Source: Kistimonas scapharcae
GTDB lineage: Bacteria; Pseudomonadota; Gammaproteobacteria; Pseudomonadales; Endozoicomonadaceae
Direction: 5' to 3'
Assembly: GCF_039540975.1 (NCBI RefSeq)
Contig: NZ_BAABFL010000479.1
Location: 1 to 64,000 of the forward strand
DNA length: 64,000 bases
Part shown: positions 16,536 through 24,246 of the stretch, in pieces
Numbering within the stretch: the first letter of the stretch is position 1
Layout of the letters: each line of letters begins with the position of its first letter
Made by a program: the position numbers and the translations under genes
Notes under the pieces: generated by a model
Databases searched by the model: none
Told to the model about the DNA's origin: nothing
The model's input: only the letters and a program-made list of their open reading frames with translations

Positions 16536-17309
16536 TTACTGTGATATCCAGTTAATTTCCCTAGCCGTTTCCGGGCCTATCCTGACCTTTTTCAGACTTC
16601 GCGGGATGTCACTTTCATCGGCATTCTTGGGAATACGCCCTCCCATCAATTCGGCATAACGCTGTGGATACAGCGGCGTACGCTCAGGCTCGGCATAACC
16701 ATGAGGATGAATGGGTTGACCGTTGGAAAAATCATACTTGTCACTTGCGCCGACGGTATGCAGCATTTCATGGGCAATAACAACCTGGTTACTGCCTTTA
16801 TATTGCCAATCACCATACGCATTAATTAAACCAATCAATCCTTTTTGCATACCCGCAGAATGAGCCAGTCGTGGCATGGTTTCAGGGTCATGGTAGAGCA
16901 CAAAGAGTCGTATATTCGTAATGGCGTCAGACTTCGTCTGCTTCATTCTCCAGGCCCAGTAGCGGAACCTAAGGGACCAGATAATGGCATCCAACTTGCC
17001 AGCATTAGCCGGAGGGGAATCTGGAATCTCTTTCAACTGCCGTCCTAAATTCACTTCTATGGGCTGATTCAGCGGCAGGTCATAGGCCGCCCCCTGCTCG
17101 GCGATAAAACTCTCAAGGCTGTCAAAATCATCCACGGATAAACGATCAATATACTCCTGCACCTTGTTATTACCGGCAGCGTTGATGGGATAGATGGTCA
17201 CCCACAAAGGATCATTCCAGTCAGTAGTCCTGATCATGGTCTGCCACGTATTCAGCCCGATAAAAAAGAGCACAAGCAACAAGAGAAAAACGCGGATGGC
17301 TTTAAACAT
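16536..17309 (-). CDS. Membrane-anchored putative zinc metalloprotease (HExxH)
   Basis: A 257-residue protein with one N-terminal transmembrane helix (about 5-23) and a periplasmic domain carrying HEMLH at 180-184, an HExxH zincin motif. GASDKYD follows soon after, which could supply a third metal ligand. The sequence around the motif (QVVIAHEMLHTVGASDKYD) is a convincing metalloprotease active site. I do not recognise the exact peptidase family, and the target is unknown. The gene is monocistronic, between the L,D-transpeptidase and yaeQ. Confidence 0.6.
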   Translation of the reverse strand: MFKAIRVFLLLLVLFFIGLNTWQTMIRTTDWNDPLWVTIYPINAAGNNKVQEYIDRLSVDDFDSLESFIAEQGAAYDLPLNQPIEVNLGRQLKEIPDSPPANAGKLDAIIWSLRFRYWAWRMKQTKSDAITNIRLFVLYHDPETMPRLAHSAGMQKGLIGLINAYGDWQYKGSNQVVIAHEMLHTVGASDKYDFSNGQPIHPHGYAEPERTPLYPQRYAELMGGRIPKNADESDIPRSLKKVRIGPETAREINWISQ

Positions 17310-17404
17310 TATGGGTTCACATTCCTGTGGTTATCCTGCCTTGCATACCGGTAATGGAAGCACAACGGGGAACGTTTCGCACGCCTCGTGAACCCCGGAT
17401 CAGC

Positions 17405-17959
17405 TCACGACATCACCCCACTGATCAGCCATTGCTGCGGCTCAACCGTAATATGCTGCCTGCCGTTGCTGATGGAAATTGCCCCATCCTGAATCATGCA
17501 CTGTAGTTGCATGGTTCTCTCAGCCATGCCTGCCAGCTCATCAGTCGCAGACTCCGGCAGGTTAATAACTGTCAGGTTCTCAAACCGGGTCAACTTGTTG
17601 CGTATCTGTTGCCACCAGATATCCGCAGTGCGTCCACCATAACTGTAAATCCAGACAGACGCCGCTCGCCCACATGCCTTACGAATACGCTTTTCATCCG
17701 GCAGACCAAGATCAATCCACACTTCGACTTCATCACTGAGCGACTTCTGCCATAAATCCGGCTCTGAGTCAGTACTCAGCCCTTTGGTAAAACTCAGAGA
17801 TTCACTGGCATGACAGGCATAGGCCAGCAGCCTGATCATCATCCGCTCATCCGTTTCAGACGGGTGTCGGGCAATTGTCAGGCTGTGATTCTGATAGTAA
17901 TTGCGGTCAAGGTCCGCAATATTGAGTGTTGCTTTGAAAATCGTGGCTTTAAGCGCCAT
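17405..17959 (-). CDS. yaeQ: YaeQ family protein
   Basis: A 184-residue soluble protein recognisable as YaeQ from its start (MALKATIFKATLNIADLDR), SETDERMMIRLLAYACHA near residue 35, and WIDLGLPDEKRIRKACGRA near residue 85. YaeQ has a PD-(D/E)XK nuclease-like fold; its biological role is not firmly established. Length and order match the family. A 257-base AT-rich region without genes lies upstream before the divergent repeat protein. Confidence 0.88.
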   Translation of the reverse strand: MALKATIFKATLNIADLDRNYYQNHSLTIARHPSETDERMMIRLLAYACHASESLSFTKGLSTDSEPDLWQKSLSDEVEVWIDLGLPDEKRIRKACGRAASVWIYSYGGRTADIWWQQIRNKLTRFENLTVINLPESATDELAGMAERTMQLQCMIQDGAISISNGRQHITVEPQQWLISGVMS

Positions 17960-18216
17960 AACGTGCCCATCATAGAATGACCAATATCGCCACTGATTGT
18001 ACGCGCTTTCGATCCAAACCGGGATAACAAGATCAACTGAAAAATCAATGAGTTACCCATTTAAAAATAAAGTAAAACAATAAAAATCTCTTTCTTTATA
18101 TAAAAAAGCATTAAATAGACGGAATTGTCACTTCTACATTGGAATAATACCTAAAATGACTAAAGGGCATTAGCCTAGTAATCCACAACAAATAAAATGA
18201 ACAATGGATTGTTTGT

Positions 18217-19692
18217 ATGCCTTCTATTTCAGCTTTGATACGTAACAACCGGCCCCCATATGGTATCGGAACTCCAAAAAACTTTGATGATACCTCTCAT
18301 CGAGTAGCCGTCGTCGATGCAGCTTCAATCAAGCAACATCCCGACTGCCAGTGTCCACAAAAATCACTGAAAGATTTCAAACTATCCAAGACGCCAGCCA
18401 AAAAAGACTTAACGGTTAAAGCGGTCAAGTACAATGACCAACTCAGAAAAACTCAAAATGCTGGAGAATTCATAAAACAGTTCCAGAAAATGACCCGCTC
18501 AGGCTTTACTCCCTCCCCCAAAATCGTGGAGAAAAAGTGCAACGAATTCGTTACCAACGCATCAAATAGTAGGGAAATGATGGGGGCTCTTCTGGAGTTG
18601 CAAAATCACGACCTTGTCCCCACCCAAGGAGTCGTGGAGAGAAAGAGTCACGAGTTCTTTACCAACGCATCCACCAGAAGGGAAATGATGGACACTCTTC
18701 TGGAGTTACAAAATCACAACCTTCTTCCTGATGAAAGCGTTTTAAATAACGTCTATTGCTCAATGACACAGGATGAAATTATAGATTCACTGCTTGGCTC
18801 CGGCGTTCGCCTTGAGTCCTTTAAACAATTACCGGGAGCTACTCTCGACGATTTTGTTAATGACAGCAGCAAACTGCAAACTCTGGTTCTTGGGTTAAAC
18901 AACACCGTTCAGACCATTTCATTTAATATTCGTATGGACTTGCTTAAAAGTGATCAGCTGGCCCAGTCGTTCGGACTCGATAGTGCACAGGCCCGATCTG
19001 AGTTGTCGTCAAAGTTTGAGGTTAACAAGGACGATGCACAAGACCTTAAAGAGCAATCGCTGAAAGTGAGTCGTACCAGCCGCGATACATTTGGTGTTGA
19101 AGCACAGGAGATTGCCGAGTCGCTTTTGAAGAAAACCGTGGGGGAAATGCTGTCTGCCTTTGCGTACTCAGCCAAAGGTATCAAGGTACGCCAGCAGGCA
19201 CTCGACACAATACGCTACAACATCGATACGGTTGTACCAACTATCAAGGCAGCTTCACAGTTTGCCAATAGGTTCGGTGATGAAACACTCCTTAACCCTC
19301 TGGATAAACGCTCAATCAAAAATCTAACAACCTTGATGCAAGCGGCAACTGAACACTCGATAGCACTTGCCAGTCTGAAAGAGGATCAACTTGCCACGAT
19401 TACACGCAATGAAAAAACCGAGTTTGGAGACAAACTCACAAAAATTAAAAATAAACTCTCGCTTGAATTCATTCATCGTTATGTGGACCAATTCCCTGCA
19501 GCTAAAACCTTGCTAAAAGCCTCTGACAGGAAGCTGCACCGACATCTGGATCAAATTTCTTTACACTGTCGCACACTGGAGGACATTGATACTGTTCCCC
19601 AGGAAACCATTCAGAAGCACCTCGATGCATTACTGCAGTGTCGAGACGTCATCTGGGGCATATTGGATGATCGCGGTGAATACTGCGTGTAA
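18217..19692 (+). CDS. Unknown helical-repeat protein (PPR-like repeats)
   Basis: A 491-residue soluble protein, no signal peptide or membrane segment, strongly helical by composition. The first 60 residues are polar and probably disordered. Residues about 104-175 hold two 36-residue tandem repeats ending LLELQNHDLVP and LLELQNHNLLP, plus a degenerate third. The phase and the length (35-36 residues, Pro in the turn) resemble pentatricopeptide repeats, which are rare in bacteria. The C-terminal 300 residues are a helical region I do not recognise. Flanks are AT-rich and the ribosome site is weak. It could be a host-directed effector of a symbiont or pathogen, but that is conjecture. Confidence 0.55.
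   Translation: MPSISALIRNNRPPYGIGTPKNFDDTSHRVAVVDAASIKQHPDCQCPQKSLKDFKLSKTPAKKDLTVKAVKYNDQLRKTQNAGEFIKQFQKMTRSGFTPSPKIVEKKCNEFVTNASNSREMMGALLELQNHDLVPTQGVVERKSHEFFTNASTRREMMDTLLELQNHNLLPDESVLNNVYCSMTQDEIIDSLLGSGVRLESFKQLPGATLDDFVNDSSKLQTLVLGLNNTVQTISFNIRMDLLKSDQLAQSFGLDSAQARSELSSKFEVNKDDAQDLKEQSLKVSRTSRDTFGVEAQEIAESLLKKTVGEMLSAFAYSAKGIKVRQQALDTIRYNIDTVVPTIKAASQFANRFGDETLLNPLDKRSIKNLTTLMQAATEHSIALASLKEDQLATITRNEKTEFGDKLTKIKNKLSLEFIHRYVDQFPAAKTLLKASDRKLHRHLDQISLHCRTLEDIDTVPQETIQKHLDALLQCRDVIWGILDDRGEYCV
18526..18741 (+). repeat. Two 108-base direct repeats inside the helical-repeat gene
   Basis: Units at 18526-18633 and 18634-18741 are about 80% identical by eye (shared stretches include ACCAACGCATC and GGGAAATGATGG). 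Each encodes one 36-residue repeat. The identity at the DNA level indicates a recent duplication. Confidence 0.8.
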
Positions 19693-19803
19693 TCACTGCG
19701 TTTTTTATAACGCGATTGGTTCAGACTCTTATCTTTACGTAGCCTTCCATACCCGTTCACGCCTATACTCACTCATCAGAATACGAAGAATGAGTAGGTA
19801 GTA

Positions 19804-20445
19804 ATGGCTTCAATCATCGCCATTGCAGGGTCTCCGGGCTGTGGAAAAAGCACGCTAACCCGTGCCATTGCCACGCATCTGGATGCATGCATTATTGACT
19901 ATGACCACTACCAAACAGTCACAGATCAGCCCATTGAGTCGATCATAGAATGGCTCGATAAAGGCCTTGATTACAACGTGCTAACCATCCCAGGTTTGAG
20001 TGATGATCTGGCACTACTGAAGAGCGGGCAAGCCGTAACACCACCCAGTCAACCATTCTCCATTTCCCCTCGAAATATCATCCTGTTTGAAACACCGTTT
20101 GGTTATTGTCATGCCGAGTCGGCCCGACACGTTGATCTTATGCTGTGGATTGATATCCCCCTGGATATCGCCTTGGCCCGAAACATTCGCGCATTCACAA
20201 AGCACTTCACCCGTTCAAAACACACATCACCTGCAACTGACAATATCCTTTGGCTGCAGGAATACATGGATAACTACATCAACAGTGTGCATGACCTGCT
20301 AACTAAACAAATCGAAAAAGTGCGTCCTCATGCGGATTTCGTGATTGATGGCAAAAAAGATGTAGTATCCACCTGTGAGCAGGCACTCAAGATCATTCAA
20401 GGCTGGACGCATAACGAGACACCAAGAGAAGCATCTCTGCCATGA
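19804..20445 (+). CDS. P-loop kinase of uridine-kinase type
   Basis: A 213-residue cytosolic NTPase with Walker A GSPGCGKST at residues 8-16 and an early Asp-rich segment (IIDYDHYQTV) like the substrate-binding region of uridine/phosphoribulokinase-type enzymes. LMLWIDIPLDIALARNIR near residue 115 matches the lid/Walker-B-following region of that superfamily. The substrate is not known. The stop codon overlaps the start of the next gene by four bases (ATGA), so the two are co-translated, which suggests a shared pathway such as small-molecule tailoring. Confidence 0.65.
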   Translation: MASIIAIAGSPGCGKSTLTRAIATHLDACIIDYDHYQTVTDQPIESIIEWLDKGLDYNVLTIPGLSDDLALLKSGQAVTPPSQPFSISPRNIILFETPFGYCHAESARHVDLMLWIDIPLDIALARNIRAFTKHFTRSKHTSPATDNILWLQEYMDNYINSVHDLLTKQIEKVRPHADFVIDGKKDVVSTCEQALKIIQGWTHNETPREASLP

Positions 20446-21503
20446 CAATCCCGGTTAACCAACCCCCCAATCATAACGGCAGTCATTACGCCGACTACCT
20501 GCAGATTGATCGCTACCTGACCACCTTCATGGATCATCAGGCGCTGAACAGTGCACTGGAAACCGGGTTGATAGATTTACTCAGTAGCCATCAGCAAATA
20601 GACCTGGCACAAGCCTGCGACTGCCTCCGCAGCGACAGGCTTGGAACAGAAACACTTCTGGCGTTACTCGCAGTCAATCAGGTGATTGAACGACAAAATG
20701 CTAGAATTCAATTAACAACACACTTTCGCAATATCTTGCGCTTTCGCGATTTGCTGGAAACCAAAATTGCCTTCAGCAATCTTGTTGCGCCGGATGTTAT
20801 GAGCGGGTTCACAACACTGCTGCAAAACCCACAACAGTTCATGAAGCAGTCGAGGCTATTTGAATTATTTGGTTACCATCGCTGTTTTGAGGTGACGGAT
20901 GAGAATATGGCGCTCACCCGCCGCTGGATGCGCTTCACATCTACTTATACCCGCTACGAAGCAGCGGCCTGTCTGGCACATCATGATTTCAGTCAATATC
21001 GACAGATAATGGATATTGGGGGCAACAGCGGTGAGTTTTCATGGCAACTCTGCAGGCAGCATGCACGACTACTGGCGACGATTATCGATCTTCCCGTGGT
21101 CTGCGAGGTAGGCATGCAACATGTGGCTGATACCCCGGAAGCCAACCGTATCCGTTTTTTCAAAGCCAACGCATTGTCTGATCAGCTACCGGACAACATG
21201 GATATCGTTACCTTCAAATCCATCCTGCACGACTGGCCTGAAGATGCGACACAACGATTTATTGAACAAGCTTATACATCACTCAAGCCCGGTGGGACAG
21301 TACTGATTTTTGAACGCAGTCCTATCCAGATAAACAACCAGCGGCTGCCTTATTCCATGCTGCCCATGTTTCTGTTTTTCCGTTCTTTCAGAACATCAGA
21401 CGACTATGTGGCTCAATTGCAAAATAACGGGTTCACCGATATCACTATTCAACACATTGAACTGGAAACCCCGTTTTATCTGATTACCGCCAAGAAGCAG
21501 TAA
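20442..21503 (+). CDS. SAM-dependent O-methyltransferase (family 2)
   Basis: This 353-residue enzyme has the layout of O-demethylpuromycin/hydroxyindole O-methyltransferases: an N-terminal winged-helix dimerisation domain (about 20-110) and a C-terminal Rossmann methyltransferase. The SAM-binding motif reads MDIGGNSGEF (about residue 190). ILHDWPEDATQRFIEQA carries the conserved His used as catalytic base, followed by LKPGGTVLIFE. Such enzymes methylate hydroxyls of aromatic or polyketide compounds. It overlaps the kinase gene by four bases. It ends convergently against the giant-protein operon, with only eight bases between the stop codons. Confidence 0.8.
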   Translation: MTIPVNQPPNHNGSHYADYLQIDRYLTTFMDHQALNSALETGLIDLLSSHQQIDLAQACDCLRSDRLGTETLLALLAVNQVIERQNARIQLTTHFRNILRFRDLLETKIAFSNLVAPDVMSGFTTLLQNPQQFMKQSRLFELFGYHRCFEVTDENMALTRRWMRFTSTYTRYEAAACLAHHDFSQYRQIMDIGGNSGEFSWQLCRQHARLLATIIDLPVVCEVGMQHVADTPEANRIRFFKANALSDQLPDNMDIVTFKSILHDWPEDATQRFIEQAYTSLKPGGTVLIFERSPIQINNQRLPYSMLPMFLFFRSFRTSDDYVAQLQNNGFTDITIQHIELETPFYLITAKKQ

Positions 21504-21514
21504 GTACATACTTA
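21501..21514. repeat. Palindrome spanning two convergent stop codons
   Basis: TAAGTA-CA-TACTTA is a perfect inverted repeat containing the TAA of the methyltransferase (21501-21503) and, on the other strand, the TAA of the adaptor gene (21512-21514). It is too short and AT-rich to be a strong terminator. Confidence 0.6.
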
Positions 21515-22249
21515 TTCAGCTTTTGCCACATTAAACGCAGCGCGACATTTGAGCCCTGCGGGTAAACGAGCCCCCGGATTAGGTACCTCAACACGAACAC
21601 CGTAGGTTCCGCTGGCAGCATCAATAACCTTATCCACAATCTTAACCGTACCCTGATAGGGTTTGCCATCAGATCCTACCAGTACCTCAACCGGCATGCC
21701 CGGCTCTAGAGTGCCATAGTAATCAGAACGCAGGACAATCTCTGCATGGAGGGGATCCAGCGAAACCAGTTCAAGTACCGGTTCAGATCCCACGTATTCA
21801 CCAATAGACACATGTCGTTCAACGACAATGGCATCAATCGGACTGTAAATCTTGCGTTGTTTCAGTCGCTCCTCAGCCTCACGGGTTGCCAGATCCGCCA
21901 GCTCCCGATCCGTCAGCAACTCATCACGCTCGTACTCTGACAGCAGGCCTTTGCGTAACAGGTCCTGATTACGCTCCAGCTTACGAATGGTGAACTCTGC
22001 CCGTGCCTTGACACTATTTAGTGCAGCTTTTTCAAGACCACTTTCCAACGCAATCAGCAACTGCCCCTTTTCAACATTGCCCCCCCGCTCAGCATTCACC
22101 TGACTGACAATGCCGGAAACCTGGCTACTGATTTGAATTTCACTGCTGGGCTCCAGCAAACAGCTCAGCTGGGTATCATCCAACTCTGTCGCCATCAGCG
22201 GCATGGGCAGAATTAACAAAAACACTTTGATTATTCTTCTTTTCAGCAC
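21512..22249 (-). CDS. Small periplasmic adaptor (HlyD/RND membrane-fusion type)
   Basis: This 245-residue exported protein is the last gene of the giant-protein operon. After a signal sequence (about 1-20) it has a barrel-sandwich half (IQISSQVSGIVSQVNAERG), a coiled-coil hairpin (about 80-135), the second half (IYSPIDAIVVERHVSIGEYV) and a beta-barrel domain. It is thus a compact efflux-type adaptor without a C-terminal membrane-proximal domain. Such proteins bridge an inner-membrane pump and TolC. The start is GTG at 22249 with AGGTG upstream, 11 bases after the SecA-like gene. It is one of three adaptors in the operon and the only one that is wholly periplasmic. Confidence 0.8.
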   Translation of the reverse strand: MLKRRIIKVFLLILPMPLMATELDDTQLSCLLEPSSEIQISSQVSGIVSQVNAERGGNVEKGQLLIALESGLEKAALNSVKARAEFTIRKLERNQDLLRKGLLSEYERDELLTDRELADLATREAEERLKQRKIYSPIDAIVVERHVSIGEYVGSEPVLELVSLDPLHAEIVLRSDYYGTLEPGMPVEVLVGSDGKPYQGTVKIVDKVIDAASGTYGVRVEVPNPGARLPAGLKCRAAFNVAKAE

Positions 22250-22260
22250 GGTAACACCTA

Positions 22261-24246
22261 TTATCCCGAACCGGTGAACGACAAGCGTTCATCCTGTTTT
22301 TCATCGGACTGGAAAAGTTGTCGACGTATTGAAGCATGCCGACGTTCAACCTGTTTCTGGGTCCATTTCAGTCTGGCCAGCCCCAGACGTCCAGATAATG
22401 GGGAGGATGTCACAGACGACATTAACGCTTCCAACCCCATGAATGCTTTTCCTTCCAACAAGCTGTCCTCGCCAGAAACCAGTACCTCGAAGCTACCGGG
22501 GTCCCCCTGGCGGGCACAGCGGCCTGCTAGTTGTCGGTCAATCCGGGACGCATCATGATATTCGGTAAGAATCACGTGCAGGCCACCCGCCTCTTCGACG
22601 ACAGGTGCCAACTTGATATCCGTCCCCCGCCCGGCCATTTGGGTCGCAACCGTTATTTGCCCCGGCAATCCTGCCTGAGCAACGATATCGGCTTCATGCT
22701 GATCATTTACCGCACTCAGCACCTGATGATCAAGGCCTTCCTGCCGCAATAATTCACTTAACTGTTCTGCCACCGCCACACTGGCAACCCCCACTAGAAC
22801 TGGGCGACCAAGGTCATGCATACGACGAATACTGACGACCACTGCCTGCCACTTTTCATTCAGGGTAGGAAAATAGCGCGGGCCTGAATAGCAACGCCGA
22901 CTGGGCCGATGAGTAGGAATGGGAATCACGGGCAGACCGTACACCGACCAGAGCTCACCCGATACTTCATGGGCCGTACCCGTCATACCGGCAAGATGGT
23001 GGTACTGTCGGAAAAAACGTTGATATGTCATGCGGGCCAACGTATCCCGTACGGCCGTTAACTCACAACCTTCCTTGATTTCCACCAGCTGATGCAGACC
23101 CTGCTCCCAGCTGCGATCCGCCATGATACGACCCGTATGCTCATCAATGATCTGAACCTTGCCGTCACGCACCAGATAATGGTGATCTTTTTCCAACAAA
23201 CAGCGAGCCGTCAGCGCCTTGTGAATAATATCTTCCCGTCGTACTTTACCTGACCAGTAGCTGCCGGCATGCCGTGTCTGTTCCTTCAGCCAGGTTTCAC
23301 CTTCAGGCCTTAACTGAACAGAACGTTGCTTTAGATCCAGCTTAAAATCCCGATCAACCACCATTTCGGAAGCCAGCGCCATTGCCTTGGACAACACCTG
23401 CTGCTGTTCCGGGCTTGCACCTTTTCCTCCCGATATCACCAACGGGCTTCTGGCTTCATCCAGCAGAACACTGTCAGCTTCATCAACGATGGCAAAATGC
23501 AGACCTCTCAGCAGCAGTGATTCATCAATGCTCGCTTTTCCTTTCAGCCTTCCGCCATGCAGATGTAAAGGGCTTTGGTTGTCTTTTAGAACCAGCTGAT
23601 CCCGCAGATAGTCAAATACGACATCCTTGTTGGTGCAATAAACAATGTCGCATGCGTAAGCCTTTTTTTTCTCTTCCTGCGACAGCCCCTGAACCACACA
23701 TCCGACACTCAAGCCCAGCGCCTGATAAACCGGCAGCATTAATTCAGCATCCCGACGGGCCAGGTAGTCATTCACTGTAATGACGTGTACGGGAATACCT
23801 GCAAGAGTTGCTGCGGCAGCGGGAAGGGTTGCGGTGAGGGTTTTACCTTCACCGGTCTGCATCTCCGCCACACAGCCTTCGATTAACGCCAACCCAGCCA
23901 GCAATTGAGCATCAAAGTGGTACATGCCCAGAGATCGACCTGCAGTTTCACGAATCAGTGCAAACGTTTCGGACAACAGGGCATCCGTCAGCCCCTCACG
24001 ATGCAGTTTTGTTTGCAGAACCTTACGCGCATCCTGTAACTCTGAATCACTCATGCCACTGAATAACTCGCCATGGCGATGGATCCCGCCAAGCAAACGA
24101 CGATGAATGAAGGCCCTGCTGGGCAGCAACCAGCTGCCCTGCCTTTTGGCTCCGTGATAGAGGCGCTCCAGCATGCCCGCCGGTTTGACCTTTTGCTCCG
24201 GCCGCAGCAAGGTACTGGCCGGTCGCCGCGTTGGGCGCCTAGACAT
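22261..24246 (-). CDS. SecA-like ATPase lacking the two-helix finger
   Basis: This 661-residue paralogue of the SecA motor has Walker A TGEGKT at 131-136, Walker B DEAD at 255-258 followed by DEARSPLVISG, and the MTGT motif near 430. ATQMAGRGTDIKL and QLAGRCARQGDPG are also present, so both nucleotide-binding domains look active. The preprotein-binding insertion is present. Compared with housekeeping SecA (about 850-900 residues) it stops just after the start of the helical scaffold (VERRHASIRRQLFQSDEKQDE). The wing domain, two-helix finger and C-terminal zinc linker are missing. The ATG overlaps the upstream gene by eight bases. The context implies a dedicated export motor for the giant protein. 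An A8 run (23663-23670) lies in the coding sequence. Confidence 0.85.
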   Translation of the reverse strand: MSRRPTRRPASTLLRPEQKVKPAGMLERLYHGAKRQGSWLLPSRAFIHRRLLGGIHRHGELFSGMSDSELQDARKVLQTKLHREGLTDALLSETFALIRETAGRSLGMYHFDAQLLAGLALIEGCVAEMQTGEGKTLTATLPAAAATLAGIPVHVITVNDYLARRDAELMLPVYQALGLSVGCVVQGLSQEEKKKAYACDIVYCTNKDVVFDYLRDQLVLKDNQSPLHLHGGRLKGKASIDESLLLRGLHFAIVDEADSVLLDEARSPLVISGGKGASPEQQQVLSKAMALASEMVVDRDFKLDLKQRSVQLRPEGETWLKEQTRHAGSYWSGKVRREDIIHKALTARCLLEKDHHYLVRDGKVQIIDEHTGRIMADRSWEQGLHQLVEIKEGCELTAVRDTLARMTYQRFFRQYHHLAGMTGTAHEVSGELWSVYGLPVIPIPTHRPSRRCYSGPRYFPTLNEKWQAVVVSIRRMHDLGRPVLVGVASVAVAEQLSELLRQEGLDHQVLSAVNDQHEADIVAQAGLPGQITVATQMAGRGTDIKLAPVVEEAGGLHVILTEYHDASRIDRQLAGRCARQGDPGSFEVLVSGEDSLLEGKAFMGLEALMSSVTSSPLSGRLGLARLKWTQKQVERRHASIRRQLFQSDEKQDERLSFTGSG

